This document shows positions 29,225-37,095 of a stretch of 64,000 nucleotides of DNA, one piece after another (position 1 is the stretch's first letter; each line of letters opens with the position of its first letter). The stretch spans positions 3,906,001 to 3,970,000 of the forward strand of contig NZ_AP018164.1 of the NCBI RefSeq assembly GCF_002356315.1, read 5' to 3'. Below the pieces are notes generated by a model. It ran no database searches. It worked only from the letters and a program-made list of their open reading frames with translations, and was not told where the DNA came from. The translations under genes and the position numbers were made by a program. The DNA is from Mycobacterium shigaense (GTDB lineage: Bacteria; Actinomycetota; Actinomycetes; Mycobacteriales; Mycobacteriaceae).

Positions 29225-30643
29225 TCACCTCACTTCCAGACTAAGTAGATCGTCGACCGTCTCCCGGCGCAGGATCAGCCGCGCCTTTCCATCGCGAACC
29301 GCAACCACAGCGGGACGACAGATCATGTTGTAGCGACTCGACAGCGAATAGCAATAGGCGCCGGTCGCGGCCACCCCCAGCAGGTCACCGGGCTGCAGGT
29401 CGCCGGGCACCCAGGTGTCGCGGACGACGATATCGCCGCTCTCGCAGTGCTTTCCGACGATGCGGGCCAGGGTTGCCGGTGCGTCGCTGACCCGCGACAC
29501 CAACCGCGCGTCGTACTGGGCGTCATACAGTGCGGTGCGGATGTTGTCGCTCATGCCGCCGTCCACGCTGACGTAGCGGCGGTGTGCGGTGCTGCTGATG
29601 TCGACGTCCTTGACGGTGCCGACCTCGTAGAGCGTGATGGTGCCCGGCCCGGCGATGGCGCGCCCGGGCTCGACCACCAGCCGCGGGGTGGGCAACCCGA
29701 CGGCGGCCGACTCATCGCGCACGATGGCGCTCAGCTTGGCGGCCAGCTCGGCCATCGGGGGCGGGTCGTCGGGCGCCAAGTACGAAATGCCCAGGCCCCC
29801 ACCGAGATCCACGGTCGAGATCTGAGCCGTCTTCTCGACGCCGAACTCCTGGACGACGTCGTGCAGTAGACCGATGACGCGGCGGGCGGCGAGCTCGAAG
29901 CCGGCGACGTCGAAGATCTGCGAGCCGATGTGGCTGTGCAGGCCGACCAGGCGCAGGTGATCGGTGGCGAAGACGCGGCGCACCGCGGCCGCTGCCGCGC
30001 CGCTGGCCACCGACAGCCCGAACTTCTGGTCTTCGTGTGCGGTGGAGATGAATTCGTGGGTGTGCGCCTCGACGCCGACGGTGAGGCGCACGAAGACGTC
30101 CTGGACGACGCCGGCCTCGCCGGCGATGGTCTCCAGTCGCTCGATCTCGGTGGTCGAGTCCAACACGATGTGGCTCACCCCGGCTTTGACCGCAGCGGTC
30201 AACTCCGCGACGGATTTGTTGTTGCCGTGGAAGGTGATTCGCTCGGGCGGGAAGTCGGCGTGCAGCGCGACGGCCAGCTCGCCGCCGGTGCAGACGTCGA
30301 GCGACAGGCCCTCCTCGTCGATCCAGCGGGCCACCTCGCTGCACAGGAAGGCCTTGGCGGCGTAGTGCACGTTGCGACCCCCGCCGAACGCGGTGGCGAT
30401 CTCCCGGCAGCGGAACCGGAAGTCCTCCTCGTCCACGACGAACAGCGGGGTGCCGTAATCCCGGGCGAGATCGGTGACGGATACCCCGGCGATGCTCGTC
30501 ACCCCGGCGTCATCGCGAGAAACGTTGCGTGGCCACACGTTCGGCGCCAGCAGCAGCAGTTCCTCGGGCGACTGCGGGCGTGGCGGGCTTTGCGCCGGAC
30601 GAGACTCTTCGGCGTGCCGGGGGCCGGCGGGATGGACGTTCAC
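29225..30643 (-). CDS. lysA: diaminopimelate decarboxylase
   Basis: A 472-residue PLP enzyme making lysine from meso-diaminopimelate. PLP lysine in [13 protein letters not shown]; the second PLP motif in [15 protein letters not shown]; the active-site Cys region in [12 protein letters not shown] at 30643 overlaps the argS stop (GTGA). This start adds a ~27-residue Pro/Arg-rich lead ([19 protein letters not shown]) before the M. tuberculosis-like start at about [12 protein letters not shown]; a shorter start is possible. Confidence 0.94.
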   Translation of the reverse strand: MNVHPAGPRHAEESRPAQSPPRPQSPEELLLLAPNVWPRNVSRDDAGVTSIAGVSVTDLARDYGTPLFVVDEEDFRFRCREIATAFGGGRNVHYAAKAFLCSEVARWIDEEGLSLDVCTGGELAVALHADFPPERITFHGNNKSVAELTAAVKAGVSHIVLDSTTEIERLETIAGEAGVVQDVFVRLTVGVEAHTHEFISTAHEDQKFGLSVASGAAAAAVRRVFATDHLRLVGLHSHIGSQIFDVAGFELAARRVIGLLHDVVQEFGVEKTAQISTVDLGGGLGISYLAPDDPPPMAELAAKLSAIVRDESAAVGLPTPRLVVEPGRAIAGPGTITLYEVGTVKDVDISSTAHRRYVSVDGGMSDNIRTALYDAQYDARLVSRVSDAPATLARIVGKHCESGDIVVRDTWVPGDLQPGDLLGVAATGAYCYSLSSRYNMICRPAVVAVRDGKARLILRRETVDDLLSLEVR

Positions 30644-32292
30644 ATGCGCTCCGGGGCGGTCACGCCAAGGATCGCCAGGCCGTTGGCGATGACCTGGCGG
30701 GTGGCCTGGCACAGCGCCAGCCGCGCGGCGTGCAGGTCGCCGGGTTCCTCATCGCCCTGCGGCAGCACCCGGCAGGAGTCGTAGAACCGGTGGTAGTCGC
30801 CCGCCAGGTCTTCCAGGTACCGGCACACCCGGTGCGGCTCCCGCAGCGACGCAGCGGTTTTCAGCACCCGCGGGAATTCGCCGAGGGTGCGCAGCAGCGT
30901 GCCCTCCTTGTCATGGCTGAGCAGCTCGAGGTGATCGGTGTCGGCGATCAGGCCGAGCTCGGCGGCGTTGCGGGCCAGTGCCGACAGTCGTGCATGCGCG
31001 TATTGCACGTAGTAGACCGGGTTTTCGTTGGACGCCGAGGACCACAAGGCCAGGTCGATGTCGATCGGGGTGTCCACCGACGAGCGAATCATGCTGTAGC
31101 GGGCGGCGTCCACGCCGATCGCTTCCACCAGGTCGTCCAGGGTGATCACCGTTCCGGCGCGCTTACTCATCCGGACCGGCTGGCCGTCGCGGACGAGGTT
31201 GACGAGCTGGCCGATCAGCACCTCGACGGTGGCCGGGTCGTCGCCGAAGGCGGCGGCGACGGCCTTGAGTCGCGCGATGTAGCCGTGGTGGTCGGCGCCG
31301 AGCATGTAGATGCACAGGTCGAAGCCGCGCTGCCGCTTGTCGAGGTAGTAGGCGATGTCACCGGCGATGTAGGCGGGCTTACCGTCGCTCTTGATCACGA
31401 CGCGGTCCTTGTCGTCGCCAAAAGAGCTGGTGCGCAGCCAGGTTGCGCCGTCTTTCTCGAAGATGTTGCCAGTCTCGCGCAGCTTGGCCAGGGCCTGGTC
31501 GACGAGGCCGCTGGTGTGCATCGAGTCTTCGTGCGTGTACACGTCGAAGTCCGTGCCGAATTCGTGCAACGTCTCTTTGATGTGGGTGAACATCAAGTCG
31601 ACGCCGATCTCCCGGAAGGTCTCGTGCATGTCGGCGTCGGGCAGGCTCAGCGCGTCGGGCGCCTTCTGCAGCACCTGCCCGGCGATGTCGCTGATGTATT
31701 CGCCCGCGTACCCGTCTTCCGGCGTCGGCTCGGCCTTGGCGGCGGCGATCAGCGAGCTGGCGAACCGGTCGATCTGGGCGCCGTGGTCGTTGAAGTAGTA
31801 CTCGCGCGTCACGGCGGCGCCCTGCGTGGTGAGCAGCCGGCCCAGCGCGTCGCCGACGGCGGCCCAGCGGGTGCCGCCGATGTGGATCGGCCCGGTCGGG
31901 TTGGCCGAGACGAACTCGAGGTTGATGTTGACTCCGGCGAGATCGCCGGAGTGCCCGTAGCTCTGGCCGGCATCGAGGACGTTGTTGACGACGACGGCCT
32001 GCGCCGAGGCCTCCAGGCGCAAGTTGATGAACCCGGGGCCGGCCACCTCCGCGGCGGCGATGCCGTCTTTCGAGGCCAGCGCCTCTGCCAGCCATCCGGC
32101 CAGCTCACGCGGGTTCGCGCCGACCTTTTTGCCGAGCTGCAATGCCAGGTTGCTGGCGTAATCGCCGTGCTCGGGGTTGCGTGGCCGTTCGACGGTGACC
32201 GCCGCCGGCAGCGCCGACGCGTCCAGGCCATGCTCGGCCAACACCGCGGCAGCGGTGGTTTTGAGCAGCTCAGCCAGGTCAGCGGGGGTCAC
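30640..32292 (-). CDS. argS: arginyl-tRNA synthetase
   Basis: A 550-residue class I synthetase charging tRNA-Arg. The HIGH-type motif is in [18 protein letters not shown] and the KMSKS-type motif is RMSKRAGTV. The N-terminal tRNA D-loop-binding domain and the C-terminal anticodon-binding helices (ending [12 protein letters not shown]) are present. It heads the leftward block lysA-hom-thrC-thrB and is divergent from a tRNA-Arg gene 115 bp away, as in M. tuberculosis. Confidence 0.97.
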   Translation of the reverse strand: MTPADLAELLKTTAAAVLAEHGLDASALPAAVTVERPRNPEHGDYASNLALQLGKKVGANPRELAGWLAEALASKDGIAAAEVAGPGFINLRLEASAQAVVVNNVLDAGQSYGHSGDLAGVNINLEFVSANPTGPIHIGGTRWAAVGDALGRLLTTQGAAVTREYYFNDHGAQIDRFASSLIAAAKAEPTPEDGYAGEYISDIAGQVLQKAPDALSLPDADMHETFREIGVDLMFTHIKETLHEFGTDFDVYTHEDSMHTSGLVDQALAKLRETGNIFEKDGATWLRTSSFGDDKDRVVIKSDGKPAYIAGDIAYYLDKRQRGFDLCIYMLGADHHGYIARLKAVAAAFGDDPATVEVLIGQLVNLVRDGQPVRMSKRAGTVITLDDLVEAIGVDAARYSMIRSSVDTPIDIDLALWSSASNENPVYYVQYAHARLSALARNAAELGLIADTDHLELLSHDKEGTLLRTLGEFPRVLKTAASLREPHRVCRYLEDLAGDYHRFYDSCRVLPQGDEEPGDLHAARLALCQATRQVIANGLAILGVTAPERM

Positions 32293-32366
32293 GAGCGTCC
32301 ATCCTATTGGCTGGGGTGCCCGCGCCCCGAATCCATTGCGATGCGGGTGCAGTCAACTGGATGCGT

Positions 32367-32372
32367 TAGGCT
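32367..32372 (+). promoter_or_regulatory. possible -10 element of the tRNA-Arg gene
   Basis: TAGGCT fits a mycobacterial -10 box and lies 36 bp before the tRNA. No clear -35 is seen. The same gap must also hold the argS promoter on the other strand. Confidence 0.35.
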
Positions 32373-32407
32373 GGCGGGGCCCATTGGCGCATCATGGTCT
32401 CGCATGC

Positions 32408-32480
32408 GCCCCCGTAGCTCAGGGGATAGAGCGTCTGCCTCCGGAGCAGAAGGCCGCAGGTTCGAATCCTGCCGGGGGCA
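32408..32480 (+). tRNA. argV: tRNA-Arg (anticodon CCG)
   Basis: A 73-nt cloverleaf: acceptor GCCCCCG pairs with CGGGGGC; anticodon stem TCTGC/GCAGA encloses loop CTCCGGA, so the anticodon is CCG (reads CGG). The T arm is GCAGG-TTCGAAT-CCTGC. Discriminator A is followed by an encoded CCA (32481-32483). It neighbours argS, as in M. tuberculosis (argV). Mobile elements often use such 3' ends. Confidence 0.96.
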
Positions 32481-32483
32481 CCA

Positions 32484-32783
32484 CGTCTGAACTGCACAAA
32501 CAAGATACAACGCGGTGTTCTACCTATCCCCTACCTATGCGATCTGCGCTAGCGCTGCCCTGATTCGTTAGCTGACTCACAGCCACCTGTCATCACCTGG
32601 TGCAACCTCACGACGACCCCCACCCGCCTTGGCGGCATCGTGAGTAGCGAATGACACGGTTGTGATTATCCGGTACATTCGGCTCCAGAACACGCACCGT
32701 GGGCGACACGGCATAAAACGCGCTCCCTATTAAACCGACATAAAGCCAGACTCTTTAGCCTGATCCAAAGGGTAGCGCGCACC
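32484..32783 (+). other. AT-richer DNA downstream of the tRNA, likely element remnant
   Basis: 300 bp with no intact gene and visibly lower G+C than the flanks (for example ATAAAACGCGCTCCCTATTA). It contains the short repeat CTACCTATCCCCTACCTAT at about 32520-32538. I found no integrase motif and no second copy of the tRNA 3' end in this window. Confidence 0.5.
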
Positions 32784-32897
32784 GTGTCTATTTCTGATTC
32801 CAAATCAAAGCCCACTCAATTGATTTCGACGACCGAAGCTGCCAAAAGGCTTGATGTTGCACCGATTACGATTCGTCGCTTCTGTGCGTCATGCTGA
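32784..32897 (+). pseudogene. truncated excisionase-like helix-turn-helix fragment
   Basis: A 37-codon frame from GTG: its C-terminal half reads STTEAAKRLDVAPITIRR, the first half of a MerR/excisionase-type DNA-binding domain of the kind found in mycobacterial phages and plasmids. The frame stops just after the recognition helix (FCASC), where the family would continue with a wing and a second helix pair. The stop lies within the first codons of the beta-lactamase gene (ATG at 32891), so the break coincides with the junction. Codon use (many AAA, TTG, ATT) differs from the neighbours. Confidence 0.6.
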
Positions 32898-33820
32898 CGG
32901 GCGTGGAGATCACCCGTCGCCGTCTGCTCATGGCAGCCAGTGCCGCCGTGGCTGCCTTAAGTGCCTATGACCGGCCGCACCGCCAGGATCCGGTTCGACT
33001 CGTCGATTCCGAAGCACCGTTGGCGAGTGATGAACAGCTGGCCACGCTCGAGGACCGCTACAACGCGAAGGTCGGCTTCCACGGACTCAACCTGCACACC
33101 GGACGGATGCTGGACTATCGGGCCGACGACCTGTTCGCCACCTGTTCGGCGTTCAAGGCCTACGTCGCCGGCGCCATCCTTGCCAAAGACCAGCGCGGGG
33201 AACTGTCCCTCAACGACCCGGTCTTCATCGACCCCGCCGTCCTCGTGCCCGTCGCCTCCACGATCACCGAACCCCACGTCGGCGGATACCTTCCACTCTC
33301 GGCGCTGTGCGCAGCCTCAGTGCGCCAAAGTGACAACACCGCCACCAACCTCATGGTCGCCATGCTGGGCGGGCCCGGTGCGGTCACCGAATTCGCCCGC
33401 TCCACCGGGGATGACCGGATCTGGATGGTGCGCTGGGAGCTGGAACTGAACTCCGCCTACCCCGGCGACCCGCGCGACACCAGCACCCCGCGCTCGATGG
33501 GCGCCGGATTTTCAAACATGCTCACCGGCGACGTCTTCGACGACGCGCACCGGGCCCAGCTGTGGGAGTGGATGAGCACCATCACCACCGGCAACAACCG
33601 CATCCGCGCCGGACTGCCGCCCGAGTGGGGCGTCGCCGACAAGACCGGCGCCGGTGACTACGCCTCCACCAACGACATCGGTGTCGCGTTCGGCCCCAGC
33701 GGCGAACGCCTCATCCTGTCGATCATGACCCGGACCCGCTCCGAGGACCCCAAGACACCCGCGCTCAACGCACTGATCGCCGACATCACCCGCCTAGCAG
33801 TACCGGCACTGCTCGTCTAG
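32891..33820 (+). CDS. class A beta-lactamase with twin-arginine signal
   Basis: A 309-residue serine beta-lactamase that hydrolyses beta-lactams outside the membrane. All class A motifs are intact: Ser86-x-x-Lys89 (CSAFK), Ser147-Asp148-Asn149, Glu183-x-x-x-Asn187 in RWELELN, and Lys251-Thr-Gly. M. tuberculosis BlaC has Gly in place of the SDN Asn; this protein has the standard Asn. The N-terminus ITRRRLLMAASAAVAALSA is a Tat-type signal, the route BlaC uses. ATG at 32891 or GTG at 32903 could start it; neither has a clear ribosome-binding site. It sits directly against a cut excisionase fragment next to a tRNA gene, which suggests arrival on a mobile element or a later deletion join. Confidence 0.9.
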   Translation: MLTGVEITRRRLLMAASAAVAALSAYDRPHRQDPVRLVDSEAPLASDEQLATLEDRYNAKVGFHGLNLHTGRMLDYRADDLFATCSAFKAYVAGAILAKDQRGELSLNDPVFIDPAVLVPVASTITEPHVGGYLPLSALCAASVRQSDNTATNLMVAMLGGPGAVTEFARSTGDDRIWMVRWELELNSAYPGDPRDTSTPRSMGAGFSNMLTGDVFDDAHRAQLWEWMSTITTGNNRIRAGLPPEWGVADKTGAGDYASTNDIGVAFGPSGERLILSIMTRTRSEDPKTPALNALIADITRLAVPALLV

Positions 33821-34083
33821 CCGCCGGGTCTCGCTGCGCTCGGCGACCATGAAAGCCGAGAACAGTTTCAACGGACCGATCCGGCCACCAACCGGACCAA
33901 CACAAGCAACCACACTGCAGGTTTCTCGTCGGAACGGCCAGTCGAGCCGTCGGAGTCGAGGCTGCAGCCTGACCGACACGCCGTCCGTGCTCGAATTCAG
34001 GGGGTCGACATTCAGAAGTTGATCCGGGGTCAAAGTTCGGAAGTTATTGACAGGGCGAGCGATCCGAGCCGCGACGGGCCCAT
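33821..34083. other. intergenic region after the beta-lactamase
   Basis: 263 bp with no supported gene. A leftward open frame of about 79 codons exists (33794-34033), but its beginning lies inside the IS21-type repeats and it matches nothing I know. The IS-like repeats are listed separately. Confidence 0.5.
34001..34052 (-). mobile_element. IS21-family-like terminal repeats (element remnant)
   Basis: Two 20-bp direct repeats, GGGGTCGACATTCAGAAGTT (34001-34020) and GGGGTCAAAGTTCGGAAGTT (34026-34045), 25 bp apart, followed by ATTGACA so that the other strand begins TGTCAAT at 34052. Multiple ~20-bp transposase-binding repeats next to a TG terminus are the layout of IS21-family ends. No istA or istB gene is left in the window. 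Confidence 0.5.
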
Positions 34084-34480
34084 TCAGCGGTTGGCCGGCC
34101 CTGGCCGAGACCTACGCTCTGTGGGCTCGTTGACCCAGTTTCGATAGAGCTTGTGCACGCCGCCCGTCTCAGCGAGGCGTTGTTTCCAGTCGCCACAGGC
34201 GGGCCGCGCACCGAGTTCGATGCAACCTTCGATCACGTCTTCCAACGCGATGCGAGAACTGGGAAGATGCGCCCTGAGGTTGAACGACGGTTGGATATGC
34301 GGCCGGTGTCCGGGGCTGTTCCTATCAGGGTGCCAGTGCCAGCGAAACTCAGGTCCGGCTTCAAGTTTCTACCCGGTAGATGTATTCGCGCGTGGTCACG
34401 CGGTAACGCTCACTGGGTGCATACTCGCGATGCTCCCCGTGCCGGTGCGATCGGTGCGCGATACGGGTCGTCACCGGCCG
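34084..34480 (-). pseudogene. frameshifted remnant of an unidentified protein gene
   Basis: On the minus strand a coherent protein reads in two frames. The upstream part gives HREYAPSERYRVTTREYIYR; after a shift near 34362-34372 it continues PEFRWHWHPD, then IALEDVIEGCIELGARPACG, DWKQRLAETGGVHKLYRN, ending at a TGA at 34084. The second part is rich in His, Trp and Arg and looks like real coding sequence. I do not recognise the family. Its position among IS and phage traces fits a decayed accessory gene. Confidence 0.5.
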
Positions 34481-34579
34481 GCGTTCGCCGGCACGCAACT
34501 GGAGTCTTTAGTCCCTATTGGCCAGCCCGGCGCCGGTGCGACGATGGGCGCCTGGGAGCCAGGTAGCAGGCAACCAGAT

Positions 34580-34624
34580 GGGCCCGCGCCGGGCATGGAT
34601 TCAGCACCCTTCCGGCGCGGGCCC
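34580..34624. terminator. long GC-rich hairpin
   Basis: A perfect 13-bp inverted repeat GGGCCCGCGCCGG (34580-34592) and its complement (34612-34624), with a 19-nt loop. No U tract follows on either strand. It separates the remnant region from the protease pair, so it may act as a terminator or mark an element end. Confidence 0.5.
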
Positions 34625-34689
34625 GCTCACCGCATCAGCGAAAGCCATCGCTTAAGTGCCACGGTGGCCCGACGGTTGGGATCGACAAC

Positions 34690-34938
34690 ATGAACTGGCT
34701 TGTGAACATCTACGCGGATATCCCGCACCAGGGCCCCGCAAGACCGTTTGTCGAGCAATCTCCGATGTTCACTGACTGGGAGTCCGTCGGCGGCACGCAG
34801 CGCAGAATCACGCTGACGGTGCCGCACACCGCCGCCGGCGACGCCGATTCGGCGTGCGAGGTCGCCAGGAGGGAACTTGAAGACCGCCTGACCATGTTGC
34901 GGGGCATCAGCGAGTGCCACGCAACCCCTCTGGACTAG
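34690..34938 (+). CDS. small protein of unknown function next to a secreted protease
   Basis: An 82-residue acidic protein starting MNWLVNIYADIPHQG. It has no signal peptide or membrane helix; the C-terminal half (ARRELEDRLTMLRGISEC) is probably helical. It ends 3 bp before the protease start, so the two are likely one transcript. An inhibitor or chaperone of the protease is possible but unsupported beyond position. No family recognised. Confidence 0.6.
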   Translation: MNWLVNIYADIPHQGPARPFVEQSPMFTDWESVGGTQRRITLTVPHTAAGDADSACEVARRELEDRLTMLRGISECHATPLD

Positions 34939-34941
34939 TCG

Positions 34942-35610
34942 GTGAAGGGACCGCACCGCCTCGCCACGGCGGCATGGCTTCGCGGGCTCGCGACGGCTGG
35001 TGCCGTGGTGATCGCTTCGGCGGCGGTCACGGCCACGGCGCAAGCCGCCGGACCGCCGATGCCCGGCATCGAAGTGGATGATGAAAGTGGGAGGTGCACA
35101 GCGGGTTTCGCGACGCAGGGCAGCGACGACAGTTACTACCTGTTGACCAGTGGACACTGCGACGCGCACGACGGTTCGGTATGGACCTACGAGCAGGACG
35201 TCCCGCTCGGAAGAATCACCGCCAGCGAGAACGAGGGCGACAACAAGGACGCCGCGATCATCCGCCTTGACCCCGGCGTCGGCGCACCGGTAGGAGATGT
35301 CGGCGGCAAGTACCCAGTCCGCGATGTGCTGAGCGCCAACCAAATTCAGGTCGGCATACCGTTCTGCAAGCTCGGCGCGGTGAGCGGTGAGACCTGTGGA
35401 GCGATCAAAGGCGTGGAGAACGGGGTGGTCGAAGCCAGCGTGTACAGCTTGAAGGGCGACAGCGGCAGTCCCGGCTTCGTGAAGAACGCGGACGGAAGCG
35501 TCAGTGCGGTCGGCATCTTGATGTCTTCGCCGGAGGGCGACGACCACACGACGTACTTCACGCTAGTGCATCCGCTGCTCGACAAGTGGGGCTTGCGCGT
35601 TCTCCCCTGA
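34942..35610 (+). CDS. secreted chymotrypsin-like (S1) serine protease
   Basis: A 222-residue protein with a Sec signal peptide (helix LRGLATAGAVVIASAAVT, cleavage probably after AQA at about 36). The catalytic triad is visible: His72 in LTSGHCDAH, Asp103 in NKDAAIIRLD, Ser174 in KGDSGSPGF. Two cysteine pairs (Cys52/Cys73 and Cys142/Cys152) fit the disulfides of small actinobacterial S1 proteases; M. tuberculosis Rv1815 is similar as I recall. There is no long pro-region. GTG at 34942 is used, 3 bp after the upstream small gene. Confidence 0.85.
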   Translation: MKGPHRLATAAWLRGLATAGAVVIASAAVTATAQAAGPPMPGIEVDDESGRCTAGFATQGSDDSYYLLTSGHCDAHDGSVWTYEQDVPLGRITASENEGDNKDAAIIRLDPGVGAPVGDVGGKYPVRDVLSANQIQVGIPFCKLGAVSGETCGAIKGVENGVVEASVYSLKGDSGSPGFVKNADGSVSAVGILMSSPEGDDHTTYFTLVHPLLDKWGLRVLP

Positions 35611-35617
35611 GGTCGGC

Positions 35618-36124
35618 TCAACTCCTGACCAGAACGAACGCCTCGATATGGCGGTCGCCGGCCGTCTTCTCGTACTTGCGCCAGCCGGGATAGATGGCGA
35701 CGCCCTTCGCCCAGATCTCGTCACGCTCGCCGGGAGGTGCGATTCGGGCTACGGCATCCCAGGTTTCGCCCGCCACGGACACCGTGGCATGCGGATCGGC
35801 CTTCAGGTTGTGGTACCAGGCCGGGTGTTTGAGGCCGCCGAAGTTCGACGCGATGACGGCCACGCCGTCGGGGTGCGGGATGGGAAACACCGCGACGGTG
35901 CGGGGCTCCCCCGACTTCGCCCCCGTCGTGGTGAGCATGACGGCGGGAACACCGGTCACGATCGCCGAAGCACTACTCCGATTTCCGGTGAGCCTGCTGG
36001 TGATCCGGTCGAGGTGGTGTGCTGTCGGCCGAAAGATCGCCACCCCCAGCTTCGTGGCGATGAACGTGCGCATGAAGCGATGAAATGCGTTGGCTTCACT
36101 GAAGGATCGGCTCGACACGGTCAC
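35618..36124 (-). CDS. deazaflavin(F420)-dependent nitroreductase-family protein
   Basis: A 168-residue split-barrel protein of the DUF385/Ddn family. Family hallmarks: MLTTTGAKSGEPRTVAVFP and GGLKHPAWYHNLKADPHATV, ending IYPGWRKYEKTAGDR. Relatives use reduced F420 to reduce quinones or activate nitroimidazoles; the substrate here is unknown. GTG at 36124 overlaps the stop of the AhpD-like gene (GTGA), so the pair is translated together. It is convergent with the protease gene 7 bp away. Confidence 0.88.
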   Translation of the reverse strand: MTVSSRSFSEANAFHRFMRTFIATKLGVAIFRPTAHHLDRITSRLTGNRSSASAIVTGVPAVMLTTTGAKSGEPRTVAVFPIPHPDGVAVIASNFGGLKHPAWYHNLKADPHATVSVAGETWDAVARIAPPGERDEIWAKGVAIYPGWRKYEKTAGDRHIEAFVLVRS

Positions 36125-36687
36125 ACCGCCTTCGCGCGGTCGACCTGGTCCCGGTCGTATTCGATGACGGGTACCGAGTCGCCGTACACGTCGAGGGTGT
36201 GGATGAACCGGTGCAGCCCCATCGCCCCGGCGCAGGTGAATCCGAGCTCGATGATCTGCGCGGCGGTGAAATGCCCGCCCAGCCGCTGGTAGAACTCGTC
36301 GTCCATGGCGTGATGATCGGCGGAGAGCAGGTCGAGGAACTCGACGGCCAGCTGCTCCTGCGGCGTCAGCGCGCCGTGGCCGGGCGCGAGCAGGCACGCG
36401 ACATCCTCGTCGGTGATCGAATCATGCTTACGCGATTGACTGCACGGTTCGCACTTGCCCAGTTGCGCGCTGCGGATGCGCAGCAATTCCAGGATCCGGC
36501 CGCCGAGCAGGGTGCCGGCGCCCAGGTGCGTCCTGGCCAGGTTGACCTGCTCGAGCTGGGCGCTGCGATACGCGAAGATCTGCGAGGGCACCGGACTCGC
36601 GTAGAGCCCGGCGGCCACGCCGGCATCGACGATTTCGCGGGAATGTGGACTGAGCTCTTCTATCGGTATTGGTGCAATGCGCAGCAT
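36121..36687 (-). CDS. carboxymuconolactone decarboxylase / AhpD-family protein
   Basis: A 188-residue all-helical protein with the redox motif CEPCSQSRKHD (Cys79, Cys82, His88), the AhpD-type thiol site. Such proteins serve as peroxidase partners or as lactone decarboxylases; which one applies is unclear. It overlaps the F420-type reductase downstream. A gene remnant starts divergently 45 bp away. Confidence 0.87.
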   Translation of the reverse strand: MLRIAPIPIEELSPHSREIVDAGVAAGLYASPVPSQIFAYRSAQLEQVNLARTHLGAGTLLGGRILELLRIRSAQLGKCEPCSQSRKHDSITDEDVACLLAPGHGALTPQEQLAVEFLDLLSADHHAMDDEFYQRLGGHFTAAQIIELGFTCAGAMGLHRFIHTLDVYGDSVPVIEYDRDQVDRAKAV

Positions 36688-36732
36688 TAATTCAGGCTAT
36701 CTTTTTTATGCGGCACTGAGAAGGAGAAATCG

Positions 36733-37036
36733 ATGTCCAGACTCGCCGGAAAAGTCGCGATAGTGACGGGAGGTGCCGGCGGGATTGGTGCGGCGACGGC
36801 ACACGAATTGGCCGGGGGACCGGCGCCCGCGCCATCGCGCTCGGCGATGATCTCGCCACCGAAGACGTGGCACGGGCCTGGGCCGCGCCACGTTGACGCC
36901 GTATGTCGGGCAGCCGAAAGACGTCGCGGAACTCGTCACCTTTCTGGCTGCGCAACAGTCCCGCTACATCAGCGGAGGAATGATTTCCATCGACGGCGGA
37001 ATGTCGGCGCATGTCGCTATGAATACGGGTAATTAA
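36733..37036 (+). pseudogene. SDR oxidoreductase pseudogene with large internal deletion
   Basis: The start is intact: AGAAGGAGAAAT precedes ATG, and MSRLAGKVAIVTGGAGGIG is a good SDR cofactor motif. After about residue 27 the frame is lost; shifted pieces give ALGDDLATEDVARAW, and a third frame gives PKDVAELVTFLAAQQSRYIS followed by GGMISIDGGMSAH and a stop at 37036. The central ~450 bp with the Ser-Tyr-Lys site are missing. It is a decayed gene, not a small protein. Confidence 0.85.
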
Positions 37037-37095
37037 TTAGAGCCATTATCGGCGCAAGCGCGCCATTTTGCGCATGCGAATTCATGAAAGCTGTA

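Noticed and set aside
30529-32490. 653-codon + strand frame opposite argS running through the tRNA-Arg gene
   Set aside because: Antisense shadow of argS; it would also read through a clear tRNA.
33794-34033. 79-codon leftward frame after the beta-lactamase
   Set aside because: Its 5' part is the IS-like repeat and the remainder has no coding signal or family match.
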